Source: DASTBU01 sp035711845 | GTDB lineage: Bacteria > Acidobacteriota > Vicinamibacteria > Vicinamibacterales > 2-12-FULL-66-21 | NCBI GenBank assembly: GCA_035711845.1 | Contig: DASTBU010000080.1 | Span: 10,496 to 74,495, forward strand | DNA: 64,000 bases | Direction: 5' to 3' | Part shown: positions 27,940-40,192 of the stretch, piece by piece | Position numbering within the stretch: position 1 is the first letter of the stretch | Layout of the letters: every line of letters begins with the position of its first letter | The notes under the pieces: generated by a model | The model's database searches: none | What the model was told of the DNA's origin: nothing | The model's input: the letters and a program-made list of their open reading frames with translations, nothing else | Translations under genes and position numbers: made by a program

Positions 27940-29266
27940 GAGCGTTCGATCGTCGCTTGTCATGGGGGGAGTCCTGCTGGCGTCCGGCACGGCCTGGGCA
28001 CAGCCGCCGCTGACCCTCGATGCAGCCGTCAGCGAGGCGCTGGCCGCCAATCAGGGCCTGGCCGCGACCCGCGCGGCGGGCGACGAGGCGCGGGCGCGCA
28101 TCCCGCAGGCCCGGGCCGGCTACTTCCCCCGCATCGATTTCACCGAAGGGTGGCAGCGCAGCAACCAGCCGGTGTTCGTATTCAGCTCGCTGCTGTCGCA
28201 ACAGCGCTTCACGGCCGACAACTTTGCGATCGACGTACTGAACAATCCCGACCCCCTCTCGAACTTCCGGGTCGCGCTGACGGTCGAGCAGATCATCTAC
28301 GACGGCGGGCGGCGTGAAGCAGGTGTCCGGCGCGCCAGGCTGGAGGACAGGTTGGCGCGGCTCGAGGTCGAGCACGCGGAGCTCGACGTGCGCCTGGCCG
28401 TGGTCCGCGCCTTTGGGCGGGCCCTCGCCGCACGCGCCGCTCGAGAGGCGGCCGACGCCGCTGTAACGACTGTCGGGGAGGATCTGCGCCGCGCGGAAAC
28501 ACGCCGCGATGCTGGACTCGAAACAGAAGCGAATGTCCTCGCCCTGCGCGTCCGGTTGTCCGAACGGACCGCCGGAAGCGTCCGGGCGATCAGCGAGGAA
28601 AAAGTCGCCAGGGCCGCGCTGAACGTGGCGATCGGCGCACCTGTCGACGACGGGCGCGTGCTGATCGAACCAGCGCCGGTCCGCGCAACGGCCGACGCGG
28701 TACGAATCGAAACGCTGGCACTCGAACACCGGCCCGAGATCAAGCATGCTGCCGCTCGCCGTGAGAGCGCACTGGCGGCGCGCGGCATGGCCCGCTCGGC
28801 CTTCCTTCCCCAACTCGTCGCGCAGGGCGGCGTCGAGGCAAATGGCGATTCGTTCACCGACCGCGCGTCGTCGTGGCTGGCCGGCGTGCAGGTGCGGATC
28901 AATCTGTTCGCCGGTGGAGCAGATGCAGCGCGATTGCGTGAATCGGCGGCCACACTCGCCCGCGTGACGGCCGAGCGCGCACAACTCGAATCCGACATCA
29001 GGCTCCAGGTTCGTTCTGCAATCGCCGAGCTCGAATCGGCGGTCGCGCGCGAAGCCACCGCCAGGGAGGCCACGGGGCAGGCGCGCGAGAGCCTCCGAAT
29101 GATCCGCGATCGATATGAGGCAGGCCTGGTCCCGGCGAGCGAGCTCCTTCGCGCCGCCGAGGCCGTCCTTCAGGCAGAGTCCCTGCGCATCGCGGCACTC
29201 ACAGACACATACGTTTCCGCCGCTGCCGTGACACGCGCGGCCGGCACGGAATGGATACAGCCATGA
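27938..29266 (+). CDS. TolC-family outer-membrane efflux protein
   Basis: A 442-residue outer-membrane channel with a signal peptide (MSVRSSLVMGGVLLASGTAW, then AQ) and the duplicated helical repeat of the family. ALAANQGLAATRAAGDEARA lies in the first half, and a matching ALEHRPEIKHAAARRESALA in the second. It would form the exit duct for the RND pump encoded next. Start and stop overlaps (ATGA with the adaptor) mark a three-gene operon TolC, adaptor, pump. Confidence 0.92.
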   Translation: MSVRSSLVMGGVLLASGTAWAQPPLTLDAAVSEALAANQGLAATRAAGDEARARIPQARAGYFPRIDFTEGWQRSNQPVFVFSSLLSQQRFTADNFAIDVLNNPDPLSNFRVALTVEQIIYDGGRREAGVRRARLEDRLARLEVEHAELDVRLAVVRAFGRALAARAAREAADAAVTTVGEDLRRAETRRDAGLETEANVLALRVRLSERTAGSVRAISEEKVARAALNVAIGAPVDDGRVLIEPAPVRATADAVRIETLALEHRPEIKHAAARRESALAARGMARSAFLPQLVAQGGVEANGDSFTDRASSWLAGVQVRINLFAGGADAARLRESAATLARVTAERAQLESDIRLQVRSAIAELESAVAREATAREATGQARESLRMIRDRYEAGLVPASELLRAAEAVLQAESLRIAALTDTYVSAAAVTRAAGTEWIQP

Positions 29267-30437
29267 ACACCCCCAAAAAGCGCCTGCCCCTTCTGCTGGT
29301 CGCTGCGATGGCAGCGGCGACATGCGGCGCGCCGGAAGAGAAACCGGCACCGACCGAAAGGCCTCTGGCAGTTGCGGTCGTGCCGGCCGCGATCGTCGAG
29401 CAGCCCGACCGAGTGGATGCCGGAGGGACCGTGCGAGCACGTACCGTCGCCGTCCTGTCCAGCCGGATCGTGGCGCCCATTGTCGAGGTACGGGTCAGCC
29501 CCGGCGATCGGGTCCGCAAGGGCCAGGCGTTGATCCTGCTGGACGCACGCGAGCTGCAGGCGAGCCGTACGCGTGCCGAGGCGGGCGTCGCCGCTGCAAC
29601 CAGCACAATCGCCGCATCAGCGGCTGACCGAGAGGCTGCGGCAGCGGCGCTGACGCTGGCAGCCGCATCCCACAAACGGATCGCCGGGCTTCGCGAGCGG
29701 AACTCAGCTACGGCTGGCGAGCTCGATGAGGCGGTCGCCGGACTGCGCGCGGCAGAAGCTCGTGCGGCCGCCGCCAAGGCACGCCAGACCGAGGCAAGTC
29801 GTGCACTCGACGCGGCGCAGGCCTCCCTGCTGGCTGCATCGGTAGCAACGACGTACGCCTCGCTCGCCGCGCCGTTCGACGGCATCGTCAGCGTCAGGAA
29901 TGCCGAGCCAGGTGCTCTGGCGGCTCCAGGATCGCCTCTGCTCACCGTCGAGGACGACAGGAGTTTTCGTCTCGAGGTGAGCGTGGACGCTTCCCGAGTA
30001 CCGGCACTGCGACCTGGAACGTCGGTGCCCGTCTCCATCGATGGCGGCAGCGGACAGGAGCTCGAGGGGGTAATCGCCGAGGTGGGACGCTCAATCGATC
30101 CCGCCGTGCACTCGACGTTACTGAAGATCGATCTGCCGCGATACGACTGGCTGAGGAGTGGAATGTTCGGGCGGGCCCAGCTCCCGGGCGCCAGCCGTCG
30201 TGCCCTCACCGTTCCGGCTTCCGCGCTCCGACAGCGCGGCCAGCTCAGCGCCGTGTTCGTCGAGGCTGACGGCGTCGCACGGATGCGCCTTGTCCACCAG
30301 GGCCAGACACGGGACGCGCAGGTCGAGATTCTGGCTGGTCTGTCGGAAGGCGACCGCGTGGTGTTGAACCCGCCGGCGGATCTCGCGGATGGGCGCCCGA
30401 TCAGCAGTTCCGCCGCCGGCGCGGCGAGGAGGACGCC

Positions 30438-30441
<4 letters not shown>
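29263..30441 (+). CDS. RND efflux membrane-fusion (adaptor) protein
   Basis: Periplasmic adaptor of 392 residues. After a signal sequence with a possible lipid-attachment Cys (AAATC near residue 22), it has a biotinyl-lipoyl half motif VRVSPGDRVRKGQALILLDA (about 80-99). An Ala-rich coiled-coil hairpin follows (about 105-190), then the second half VSVRNAEPGALAAPGSPLLT and a beta-barrel domain. ATG 29263 overlaps the TolC stop; an ATG four codons earlier is also possible. Its stop overlaps the pump start. Confidence 0.92.
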
Positions 30442-33614
<3,173 letters not shown>

Positions 33615-33633
33615 ATGGCCGTGGAGGTGGGAA

Positions 33634-33864
33634 ATGACCGTTGAACGGAAGCTGCGGATTGTCGCCGGCGTGTTCGTATCCGCCAGCGTGCTGCTCGGGA
33701 TGTACGTGCATGCCGGGTTTCTCTGGTTTACGCTGTTCGTGGGTCTCAACCTGCTGCAATCCGGATTCACCGACTGGTGCCCGATGATGTCGCTCCTGCG
33801 GCGATTGGAGGGTGGTTCTGAAGCCGTCCACGTGCACTCAGGGCCAGCCCATTTGAATCACTGA
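33634..33864 (+). CDS. Small DUF2892-type membrane protein (YgaP membrane domain-like)
   Basis: A 76-residue protein with two adjacent hydrophobic segments (about 8-26 and 28-48) and the motif LNLLQSGFTDWCPMMSLLRR. This matches the DUF2892/YgaP membrane-domain pattern, with its conserved Trp-Cys-Pro. In YgaP this domain follows a rhodanese; here it stands alone. ATG 33634 has GGAGGTGGGAA upstream. It is 19 bases downstream of the RND pump on the same strand, so probably in the operon. The His-rich tail (VHVHSGPAHLNH) is unusual. Confidence 0.82.
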   Translation: MTVERKLRIVAGVFVSASVLLGMYVHAGFLWFTLFVGLNLLQSGFTDWCPMMSLLRRLEGGSEAVHVHSGPAHLNH

Positions 33865-33928
33865 CCGGCAGTTCTGGTGTGGCGGGGCGGGACAACGCGT
33901 CAGCGGCATGCCGAGCTCAGGCTACCGA

Positions 33929-33940
33929 GCCGGGAATCCG
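33929..33940 (+). promoter_or_regulatory. Candidate activator site GCCGGGAATCCG
   Basis: Twelve bases identical to the site at 22699-22710 on the other strand. It is about 380 bases upstream of the TPR gene promoter; closer related sites are at 34241 and 34304. Confidence 0.38.
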
Positions 33941-34315
33941 TGAGAGTTCGCGGCCTGCTGTTGAAATTCCGGCAATCGCCGGCGCCCGCTGCACGGATCC
34001 CTGGCTTTTTCGCTCAGAGCCCGCTGGCCTGCGCTTTGCGAGCGGTAGGACTGACTTCGGGGCCACGCCCCGGATCGAGTGAATAGGAAGCAGAGTCGAC
34101 TTCGACAGATTACCGTCCGGGGCAAAGGCCTTCGGCTCCGAGGTGGTAACCCTCCAGGCTGCTTTCCACGCGATTCGGGAAACGGGCCTCGATTCATGTA
34201 CAAGGCTGAAGTTCGAAGGCTGAAGCTGAAGTAAGGCACTGCCGGAATCTCGGCGCAGCGAAGCGTCCGGCGGCAGAAGCGCCGAAAAATCCCGGGATCC
34301 TCGCGATTCCGGGTG

Positions 34316-34331
34316 TGGCACACCGGCTGCA
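34316..34331 (+). promoter_or_regulatory. Predicted sigma-54 promoter of the TPR gene
   Basis: TGGCACACCGGCTGCA: perfect TGGCAC, GG-N10-GC spacing, CTGCA in place of TTGCA. It lies about 100 bases before the TPR start codon. Confidence 0.55.
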
Positions 34332-34431
34332 GTCGTCGAACGCAGAACCCGGGCAGCGGCTGGCAAGCACTGGTACCTCCTTCCACCTGTAACTCCAGCC
34401 CTCGCCCGGGTCATGTGCGAAGGCCCAGATC

Positions 34432-35016
34432 ATGCGACACGAGTACAGTCCTTTCTCGCCGATGAACGCGGTGACAGGCGCCGCCGGCATCTTCCTCGGC
34501 ATCATCGTCGGGTTCGTGATCGGCGCGGGGCAGGCGCAGCCAGGCGCGCCGCTGTCGGCGGCCACCGCACCGAACGATGCGATCCACTCGCCCGCCGCGG
34601 CGGTCGTCAACGAAGCAGAGCTGCAGGCCTACCGGGACATCCTGGCGAACGATCCCAAGAACCTGAAGGCCGCGACGGAGCTCGGCAACAAGCTGTATGA
34701 CGCGGGCCGGTTTGCGGATGCGGTGCCTGCCTATCAGCAGGCACTGGCGCTCGACCCGCGCAACGTCAGCGTCAGCACGGATCTCGGCACGGCGATGTTC
34801 TACGCGGGACGCACCGACGAGGCGCTGAAGCAGCTGGCGCAGTCGCTCGAGATCGATCCGGCCCACGCGCAGACGTGGTTCAACATCGGGATCATCCGGC
34901 GGGATGGCAAGAGGGATTCGAAAGGCGCCGTGCAAGCCTGGGAACAGCTGTTGAAGGTGGCGCCGAACTACCCGGAAGCGTCGAAGGTCCGCGCCCTGAT
35001 CCAGCAGACGAACTAA
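34432..35016 (+). CDS. Membrane-anchored TPR protein (NrfG/CcmH-like)
   Basis: A 194-residue protein with one N-terminal membrane segment (residues 14-34) and three tetratricopeptide repeats from about residue 62 (KAATELGNKLYDAGRFADAV, VSTDLGTAMFYAGRTDEALK, TWFNIGIIRRD...). This layout resembles the C-terminal TPR part of CcmH/NrfG, which assists haem attachment to c-type cytochromes. That role would suit this cytochrome-rich window but is inference; general scaffold TPR proteins look alike. The upstream region carries sigma-54-type signals. Family B repeat DNA starts about 100 bases downstream. Confidence 0.82.
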   Translation: MRHEYSPFSPMNAVTGAAGIFLGIIVGFVIGAGQAQPGAPLSAATAPNDAIHSPAAAVVNEAELQAYRDILANDPKNLKAATELGNKLYDAGRFADAVPAYQQALALDPRNVSVSTDLGTAMFYAGRTDEALKQLAQSLEIDPAHAQTWFNIGIIRRDGKRDSKGAVQAWEQLLKVAPNYPEASKVRALIQQTN

Positions 35017-35117
35017 GTTAGGCTGGGGGGCTTCGCCCCGCCAGACCCCCCAACGCCGTCGCTCGCGGGGCCCCAAAACCCTACTCCGCTCCGGCGAGGC
35101 GCGCCCGTGGCGCGCCT

Positions 35118-35179
35118 AGTCCGTTGTGCGGCTCCACAACACGTACGAAGTTCTCGTTTCGAGCCGCATAACGGACTGA
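35118..35179. repeat. Palindromic repeat, family B, copy 2
   Basis: A 62-base palindrome TAGTCCGTTGTGCGG...CCGCATAACGGACT, near-identical to copy 1. It is preceded by GGGGGGCTTCGCCCCGCC and GCGCCCGTGGCGCGCC as in copy 1, so the whole repeat spans about 35027-35179. It lies between the convergent TPR and enhancer-binding protein 2 genes. Confidence 0.85.
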
Positions 35180-35215
35180 CGAACGCGATCAGAAAATCAG
35201 CCTCGGCCCGGTCCT

Positions 35216-36256
35216 TCAGGCAGAGACCGCGCTCTCCAGCGCCGGCGTGTCGCGCGGCTCCCCCAACCCGCAGCGGGCAATCCGGTCGCCAAGCGTCGAC
35301 CGCTTGATGCTGAGCAGCTCGGCCGCCTTGGACTTGTTGCCGTCGGACACCTTCAGGGCCCATCCAATCAGGTTGGCCTCGACTTCCTTCAGGCGGTCGT
35401 CGAGCGAAATCGACTTGGGCGCGGTCGATCCCGGTACGGGGATGTCGGCGTGCTCGCCGCTGCTGGCGGTCGCGAACAGCATCCCGGCCGCCATGCAGCC
35501 GACGCGGACCGTTCCACAGCTGCAGGTCTGAATCATCCGCTCGCAGGCATTCTCCAGCTCCCGCACGTTGCCGGGCCACCGGTACCGCTCGAACGCATGG
35601 CGCACGACCGGCGAGAGTTCGGGCACATCGATGCCGCGCTCGCGCGAAAACCGCCGCATGAAGAATTCCGTCAGGACAGGGATGTCTTCGCGGCGCTCGC
35701 GAAGCGGCGGCAGCACAATCGGCAGCACGTTCAGGCGGTAGTAGAGGTCCTCGCGGAACTTGCCCTCCTCGACGAGCTGCTTGAGGTCGCGCTTGGTCCC
35801 GGTGATGATCCTCACGTTGACCGGGATCGTGCGCGTGCCGCCGACCCGCTCCACCTGGCGGTTCTGGAGCGCGCGCAGGAGCTTCACCTGCATCCCGAGG
35901 GGCACATCGTCGATGTCGTCGAGAAACAGCGTGCCGCCCTGGGCGAGCTCGAAGCGGCCCGGCTTGTCCTTGATGGCGCCCGTGAAGGCGCCGCGCTCGT
36001 GACCGAAGAGCTCCGTCTCGATCAGCGTCTCCGAAAAGAGCGCGCAGCTGACCGCGACGAATGGCTGGTGACGGCGTGCGCTGGAGTGATGCAGCACGTT
36101 GGCGATCACTTCCTTGCCCGTCCCGCTCTCGCCGGTGATGATCACGCTGCTGTCGCTGCGGCTCACGACCTTGACGAACTCGAAGATCGCCCGCATGCGG
36201 GAGCTGTGGCCGACCACCACGTTTTCCATCATGAACTGCGATGTCGCGCGCATCAT
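35216..36256 (-). CDS. Sigma-54 enhancer-binding protein 2, no receiver, Cys cluster
   Basis: Close paralogue (346 residues) of the protein at 21427. It has Walker A GESGTGKE 42-49, canonical GAFTGA 89-94, FLDDID 111-116, and a Fis HTH NKSKAAELLSIKRSTLGDRI almost identical to that of paralogue 1, so both should read the same DNA site. No sensory domain. Cys at 238, 245, 247 and 254 (C-X6-C-X-C-X6-C) are shared with paralogue 1 and sit at the AAA+/linker border, as in oxygen-sensitive NifA. ATG 36256 has GGGAGAGG upstream, 14 bases after the NifU-like stop; the longer frame is antisense noise. Co-expression with an Fe-S carrier supports cluster or iron sensing (inference). Confidence 0.9.
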   Translation of the reverse strand: MMRATSQFMMENVVVGHSSRMRAIFEFVKVVSRSDSSVIITGESGTGKEVIANVLHHSSARRHQPFVAVSCALFSETLIETELFGHERGAFTGAIKDKPGRFELAQGGTLFLDDIDDVPLGMQVKLLRALQNRQVERVGGTRTIPVNVRIITGTKRDLKQLVEEGKFREDLYYRLNVLPIVLPPLRERREDIPVLTEFFMRRFSRERGIDVPELSPVVRHAFERYRWPGNVRELENACERMIQTCSCGTVRVGCMAAGMLFATASSGEHADIPVPGSTAPKSISLDDRLKEVEANLIGWALKVSDGNKSKAAELLSIKRSTLGDRIARCGLGEPRDTPALESAVSA

Positions 36257-36270
36257 TGCCTCTCCCGATG

Positions 36271-36495
36271 TCAGACTACTTGCAGCTCTTCGAATTCCTG
36301 GATTTCGTCGCGAAGGGCCATCTCGACCCCCATGTAGAGCGTCATGTGTGCGCTGGGGCAGCCGGAGCACATCCCGGTGAGCCGAACGCGCGCGCTGTTG
36401 CCGTGCACGTCGACCAGCTCGATATCGCCCCCGTCGGCCTGCATCATGGGTCGGATTCGGTCCAGAACTGCCTCGACCCGTTCTCTGGAAAGCAT
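36271..36495 (-). CDS. NifU C-terminal-domain Fe-S scaffold protein
   Basis: A 74-residue protein equal to the Nfu/NifU C-terminal domain. RIRPMMQADGGDIELVDV (about 13-30) and the cluster motif GMCSGCPSAHMTLYMGVE, with its CxxC near 43-46, are diagnostic. The two Cys from each monomer hold a [4Fe-4S] cluster for transfer to target proteins. It is the first gene of an operon with enhancer-binding protein 2 and has a sigma-54-type promoter about 100 bases upstream. Fe-S-rich clients here include the hydrogenase, PFOR and HemN. Confidence 0.93.
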   Translation of the reverse strand: MLSRERVEAVLDRIRPMMQADGGDIELVDVHGNSARVRLTGMCSGCPSAHMTLYMGVEMALRDEIQEFEELQVV

Positions 36496-36597
36496 TGGAC
36501 TGACTCCTGGCTGGCTGAACGCGTCCGAACCTCCTGGTTATGAACAGCCCGGATGAATCGGAGGAAGGCTCGCGACGGCTGCCGGATATTCGGCGGA

Positions 36598-36612
36598 GCA
36601 ACACATATGCCA
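36598..36612 (-). promoter_or_regulatory. Predicted sigma-54 promoter of nifU-like/enhancer-binding protein 2 operon
   Basis: The minus strand reads TGGCATATGTGTTGC then T: TGGCA and TTGCT intact, GG-N10-GC spacing exact. It lies about 103 bases before the NifU-like start and is one of the two best matches in the window. Confidence 0.62.
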
Positions 36613-36645
36613 TGAACTTTGCGCGTTTTCAGGCCTGTTTCTCGA

Positions 36646-36658
36646 GGATTCCCCGCCG
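36646..36658 (-). promoter_or_regulatory. Candidate activator site upstream of the nifU-like operon
   Basis: The minus strand reads GGCGGGGAATCCT, close to GCCGGGAATCCG, 35-47 bases upstream of the -24 element. A related GCGGGATTA lies at about 36706. Confidence 0.35.
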
Positions 36659-36710
36659 GTACGGCGGTTGCTCGATCGGGCATGCGGGGATTTACGCGCG
36701 CCCTGCGGGA

Positions 36711-38078
36711 TTATTCGCGTCCAGCCGTCTTTTCCAGCCCGAACTTCTCGATACGGTAGCGGATCTGATCCCGGTTGAGCCCGAGGAGCGTCGCCGCCCT
36801 GGTGTGGTTCCACCCTGTCCGCTCCAGCGCCTGAAGAACCAGCATGCGCTCGACCGACTCGAGGCTCACACCCTCTTCCGGCAGGCCGAATGCCTGCCCG
36901 CTCGACCGGCGCCCGACGTTCATCGGGAAGTGCTCGGGCATGAGCCACTCCTCGTCGGCGAGCAACATGGCCCGCTCGACCGCGTTTCTCAGCTCCCGGA
37001 TGTTGCCGGGCCATCGATACGTGCGCAGCACCTCGAGGGCCTCCGGGGTGACCCCGCGCACCTGTTTCCTGAACTCGCGGTTGAACTGATCCACGTAGTA
37101 CCTCACGAGCAACCCGACGTCGGACGCGTGCTCGCGGAGGGGCGGCAGCTGCACTTGCATCACGTTGAGCCGGTAGTAGAGGTCCTCGCGGAAACGACCC
37201 TGCTTGACCGCATCCTCCAGATCCCTGTTGGTCGCGGCGACGACCCGGACGTCCACACGGATGTCTGCGGCCCCACCCACGCGTTTGAAGGCCTTCTCTT
37301 CCAAGAAGCGGAGCAGTTTGGCCTGGAGCACCGGGACCATCTCGCCGATTTCGTCGAGGAAGACCGTGCCGCCGCCTGCCGACTCCAGCAGGCCCACCTT
37401 CTGCTGCCGCGCGTCGGTGAACGCGCCGCGTTCGTGACCGAACAGCTCGCTTTCGAGCAGCGTCTCGGGAAGCGCCGAGCAGGTGATATTCATGAACGGG
37501 CGCGACGCGCGCTCGCTGTTGTAGTGAATGACCTTGGCCGCCAGGTCCTTGCCCGTGCCGCTCTCCCCCATCAGGAGCACCGTCGAGGCCGGGCTGGAGG
37601 CGATCCGCTGGAGCAACGCCCGCAGTGCCTGCATGGGGGCTGCCTCCCCCACGATTCGGCCGAGGGCGTAGGGTTCCGATCGCGAGGCGCGCAGGTTCCG
37701 CACTTCGCGGCGCAGCGCCGTGGTTTCCAGTGCCTTCTGCACGAAGAGTGCGATCTCGTCGAGATTGAACGGCTTGTTCGCGTAGTGATGCGCCCCATGC
37801 TTCATCGCCTCGACCGCCGTCTCCACGCCAGAAACGGCCGTCAGCATGATGATCGGGATGTCGGGGTCGCTGACCTTGATCTCCTGGAGCACCTTCAGGC
37901 CGTCCGAGTCCGGCAGACGATAGTCGAGTAGCACCAGATCGATGTCGGGGCCGGCCAGCGCAAGGGCTTCCTTCGCGGTCCCTGCCTCGACCACCTCGTG
38001 GCCTTCCTGCGTGAGCCGCTCGGAGAGCGACCACCGTATCAGCTGCTCGTCGTCAACAACCAGAATCCTGGCGGGCAC
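36711..38078 (-). CDS. NtrC-family response regulator (receiver, AAA+, Fis HTH)
   Basis: A 455-residue sigma-54 activator with a complete receiver domain (DDE at 9-11, phospho-acceptor Asp52 in LLDYRLPDSDG, Lys in NKPF). The AAA+ domain has GESGTGKD and the loop GAFTDA, where most have GAFTGA, followed by FLDEIGEMVP. A Fis-type HTH has HTRAATLLGLNRDQIRYRI. It would pair with the histidine kinase at 38623. The GTG at 38078 is preceded by TATAAT six bases upstream and no ribosome site, so the transcript is probably leaderless. Targets unknown. The GAFTDA form occurs in other activators, so loss of activity is not implied. Confidence 0.93.
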   Translation of the reverse strand: MPARILVVDDEQLIRWSLSERLTQEGHEVVEAGTAKEALALAGPDIDLVLLDYRLPDSDGLKVLQEIKVSDPDIPIIMLTAVSGVETAVEAMKHGAHHYANKPFNLDEIALFVQKALETTALRREVRNLRASRSEPYALGRIVGEAAPMQALRALLQRIASSPASTVLLMGESGTGKDLAAKVIHYNSERASRPFMNITCSALPETLLESELFGHERGAFTDARQQKVGLLESAGGGTVFLDEIGEMVPVLQAKLLRFLEEKAFKRVGGAADIRVDVRVVAATNRDLEDAVKQGRFREDLYYRLNVMQVQLPPLREHASDVGLLVRYYVDQFNREFRKQVRGVTPEALEVLRTYRWPGNIRELRNAVERAMLLADEEWLMPEHFPMNVGRRSSGQAFGLPEEGVSLESVERMLVLQALERTGWNHTRAATLLGLNRDQIRYRIEKFGLEKTAGRE

Positions 38079-38090
38079 AGGACAATTATA

Positions 38091-38160
38091 TGAAGTTTGA
38101 AGGGTGAAGGCTGAAGGGTGAAGGCTGAAGTTTGAAGGCTGAAGGCTGAAGGGTGACGTT
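38091..38160. repeat. Heptad array, unit TGAAGGC x10
   Basis: Ten contiguous 7-base units (TGAAGTT, TGAAGGG, TGAAGGC, TGAAGGG, TGAAGGC, TGAAGTT, TGAAGGC, TGAAGGC, TGAAGGG, TGACGTT). It fills the gap between the two response-regulator genes and reaches the -35 region of the downstream one. Same unit as at 18494. Confidence 0.92.
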
Positions 38161-38180
38161 CGAACGAGCTCGAAGCGGTT

Positions 38181-38558
38181 TTACGTCACGCCGGACTTCG
38201 AATCCGCTCGGCCGACCAGGTTGACCACGCTGTCCATGTCGAACGGCTTGGTGAGGACGGCAAAGGCGCCAGAGCGGATCGCTTCCTCCAGCACGTCAGG
38301 GGTCCCGTGCGCGGTCATGAGGATGATTCGGCAGCGCGGAGCGGACTGGTGGATACGACGAAGCAGGTTCAGGTCGCTCGAATCGGGCAGCCGGAGATCG
38401 AGGACGGCCACGCCGATCCCGGAATTGTTGGAGTCCACCAGTCGGAGCGCCTCGGCGGCGCTTCCCGCCTCGAGCACCACGTGTCCGGCTGACTCGAGGC
38501 TCTCGGCGACGGACCACCGGATGAGCGCCTCGTCATCGACAATCAGAACCGAAGCCAT
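38181..38558 (-). CDS. Single-domain response regulator (receiver only)
   Basis: A 125-residue receiver: DDE at residues 8-10, phospho-acceptor Asp54 in AVLDLRLPDS, Thr in MTAHG and Lys in LTKPFDMDS. No output domain follows, so it may act in a phosphorelay or by protein contact. ATG 38558 was chosen because it starts directly at the first strand (ASVLIVDDE); the longer frame overlaps the divergent kinase. Same strand as the NtrC-type regulator, with heptads between. The divergent kinase gene starts 64 bases away. Confidence 0.9.
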   Translation of the reverse strand: MASVLIVDDEALIRWSVAESLESAGHVVLEAGSAAEALRLVDSNNSGIGVAVLDLRLPDSSDLNLLRRIHQSAPRCRIILMTAHGTPDVLEEAIRSGAFAVLTKPFDMDSVVNLVGRADSKSGVT

Positions 38559-38622
38559 AGGGAAACTTTCCGCTCCGCCCGGGTGATTTCTCGCAGCCGA
38601 CACGCAAACCCCCGCGTCATCA

Positions 38623-40083
38623 TTGCGATTGTCCGGCCACCGCGATAGCATCGAGCCGCTGAACGGAGACCCAATCAAAGATCGAGCCACTCCTCTGCCG
38701 CCTGCGCCGGCCGCGGGCTGGGACGACCGCCGGCTCATCCCGATAGCCGTAGCGGTCACGTCCGCGATATTCCTGGCGGACCTGGCGCTGCCTCTCGGCG
38801 TCGGCATCAGCGCGCTCTACGGCATCGTCGTCCTGCTCGGGCTGTTCGTGCGCCGGCCGTACTTCCCGCTCTGGGCGGCCGCGATCGCGACCGTTCTCAC
38901 CATCCTGGACTTCCCTCTTTCCACCCGAACCGAGATGGTGTGGTTCGCCGTCGCGAATCGCGTTCTGACGCTCGTCGGCATCTGGGTCACCGCATGGCTC
39001 GTCATCAGCTATGCCACCGCGGGTCGCGCGCTCAACAAAAGCCTCAAGGACCTCGCCGATACGAACTTCGCGCTCAACCAGGCCGCGATTGTCGCGGTCA
39101 CGGACGTCAAGGGCCGCATCCAGGTCGCCAACGACAAGTTCTGCGAGATCTCGAAATACTCGAGGGACGAGCTGCTCGGTCAGGACCACCGCATCATCAA
39201 CTCCGGCTACCATCCCAAGGAGTTCATTCACGATCTGTGGCAGACGATCGGGCAAGGCAGGATCTGGCGCGGAGAGCTGCGGAACCGTGCGAAGGATGGA
39301 AGCATCTACTGGGTGGACACCACGATCGTGCCCTTCCTCGACGACCGGGGAAAGCCGTACCAATACATGGCCATCCGGTACGACATCACCGAGCGGAAGA
39401 AGTCCGAAGCCCGGCTGCGCGAGCAGACGGCCCTTGCGCGGCTTGGTGAGATGGCGGCTGTCGTCGCCCACGAGGTCAAGAACCCGCTCGCGGGAATCCG
39501 CGGTGCGCTGCAGGTGATCGGAGGACGGATGTCGGATTCGAGCCGCGATCGGGCGATTCTCGGCGAGGTGGTGACACGGCTGGATTCCCTCAACAACATC
39601 GTGCAGGACCTGCTGGTCTTCGCGCGCCCGCGCGATCCGCGAATCACCGACGTTCCACTCGCCGACCTGCTCGAGAGTACAGCGGCTCTGGTCCGGAAGG
39701 ATCCGGCGTACGCACCACTGGACATCGCAATCGGCGGAGACCGTCCTACCATCCCCGCCGACCCCGAACAGCTCCAGACCGTCTTCTTGAATCTCCTCTT
39801 GAATGCCGCACAGGCGGCGGGCGGCACCGGGCAGGTGGAGGTCGACGTCACGTGCAGCGCGGAGGACTGCCGCGTGGCGATCAGGGACAATGGGCCGGGA
39901 ATTCCGGCCGAGGCCCGGGAACGGCTGTTCGAGCCCTTCTTCACCACGAAGCACAGGGGAACCGGTCTGGGCCTGCCGACGGCGTTGCGGGTCGTCGAGA
40001 GACACAAGGGCTCGATCGACGTCGACTCGCCGCCCGAGGGCGGCACGGTCGTGACGGTCACGCTGCCGGCCGGGAGGGCCTGA
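38623..40083 (+). CDS. Membrane PAS-domain sensor histidine kinase
   Basis: About 486 residues: three to four membrane helices (about 38-130), a coiled segment, and a PAS domain (about 150-260; IVAVTDVKGRIQVANDKFCE and DGSIYWVDTTIVPFL). The HisKA domain has phospho-acceptor His283 in VVAHEVKNPLAGIRGALQVI. The HATPase domain has NLLLNAAQAA, DNGPGIP and TGLGLPTALRV. This resembles NtrB/AtoS-type kinases that feed NtrC regulators, and both response regulators lie alongside, divergent. The only in-frame starts are TTG codons at 38623 or 38629, with no clear ribosome site, so the N-terminus is uncertain. Confidence 0.9.
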   Translation: MRLSGHRDSIEPLNGDPIKDRATPLPPAPAAGWDDRRLIPIAVAVTSAIFLADLALPLGVGISALYGIVVLLGLFVRRPYFPLWAAAIATVLTILDFPLSTRTEMVWFAVANRVLTLVGIWVTAWLVISYATAGRALNKSLKDLADTNFALNQAAIVAVTDVKGRIQVANDKFCEISKYSRDELLGQDHRIINSGYHPKEFIHDLWQTIGQGRIWRGELRNRAKDGSIYWVDTTIVPFLDDRGKPYQYMAIRYDITERKKSEARLREQTALARLGEMAAVVAHEVKNPLAGIRGALQVIGGRMSDSSRDRAILGEVVTRLDSLNNIVQDLLVFARPRDPRITDVPLADLLESTAALVRKDPAYAPLDIAIGGDRPTIPADPEQLQTVFLNLLLNAAQAAGGTGQVEVDVTCSAEDCRVAIRDNGPGIPAEARERLFEPFFTTKHRGTGLGLPTALRVVERHKGSIDVDSPPEGGTVVTVTLPAGRA

Positions 40084-40192
40084 CGCTCGGGAAATCAGGC
40101 CCCGACACGCGGAAGGGCAATTGCAACTGTCGTTCGCAAGGCGAGCATCGGCTCATCGGCGCCGTCAACGCGATCCATCTGCGGGAGCTGCC

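Larger units (their letters stand above)
33865..34431. other. Long intergenic region with regulatory signals and repeat remnants
   Basis: 567 bases with no supportable gene. Contents: an exact GCCGGGAATCCG at 33929-33940, a remnant of TGAAGGC heptads at 34203-34231, GCCGGAATCTCGG at 34241-34253, a CGATTCCGGG site at 34304 and a sigma-54-type promoter at 34316-34331. The short frames here show no family features. Confidence 0.6.

Noticed and set aside
36711..38078. NtrC-type regulator as an inactive sigma-54 activator because of GAFTDA
   Set aside because: GAFTDA is found in other complete activators and the remaining catalytic motifs are intact.
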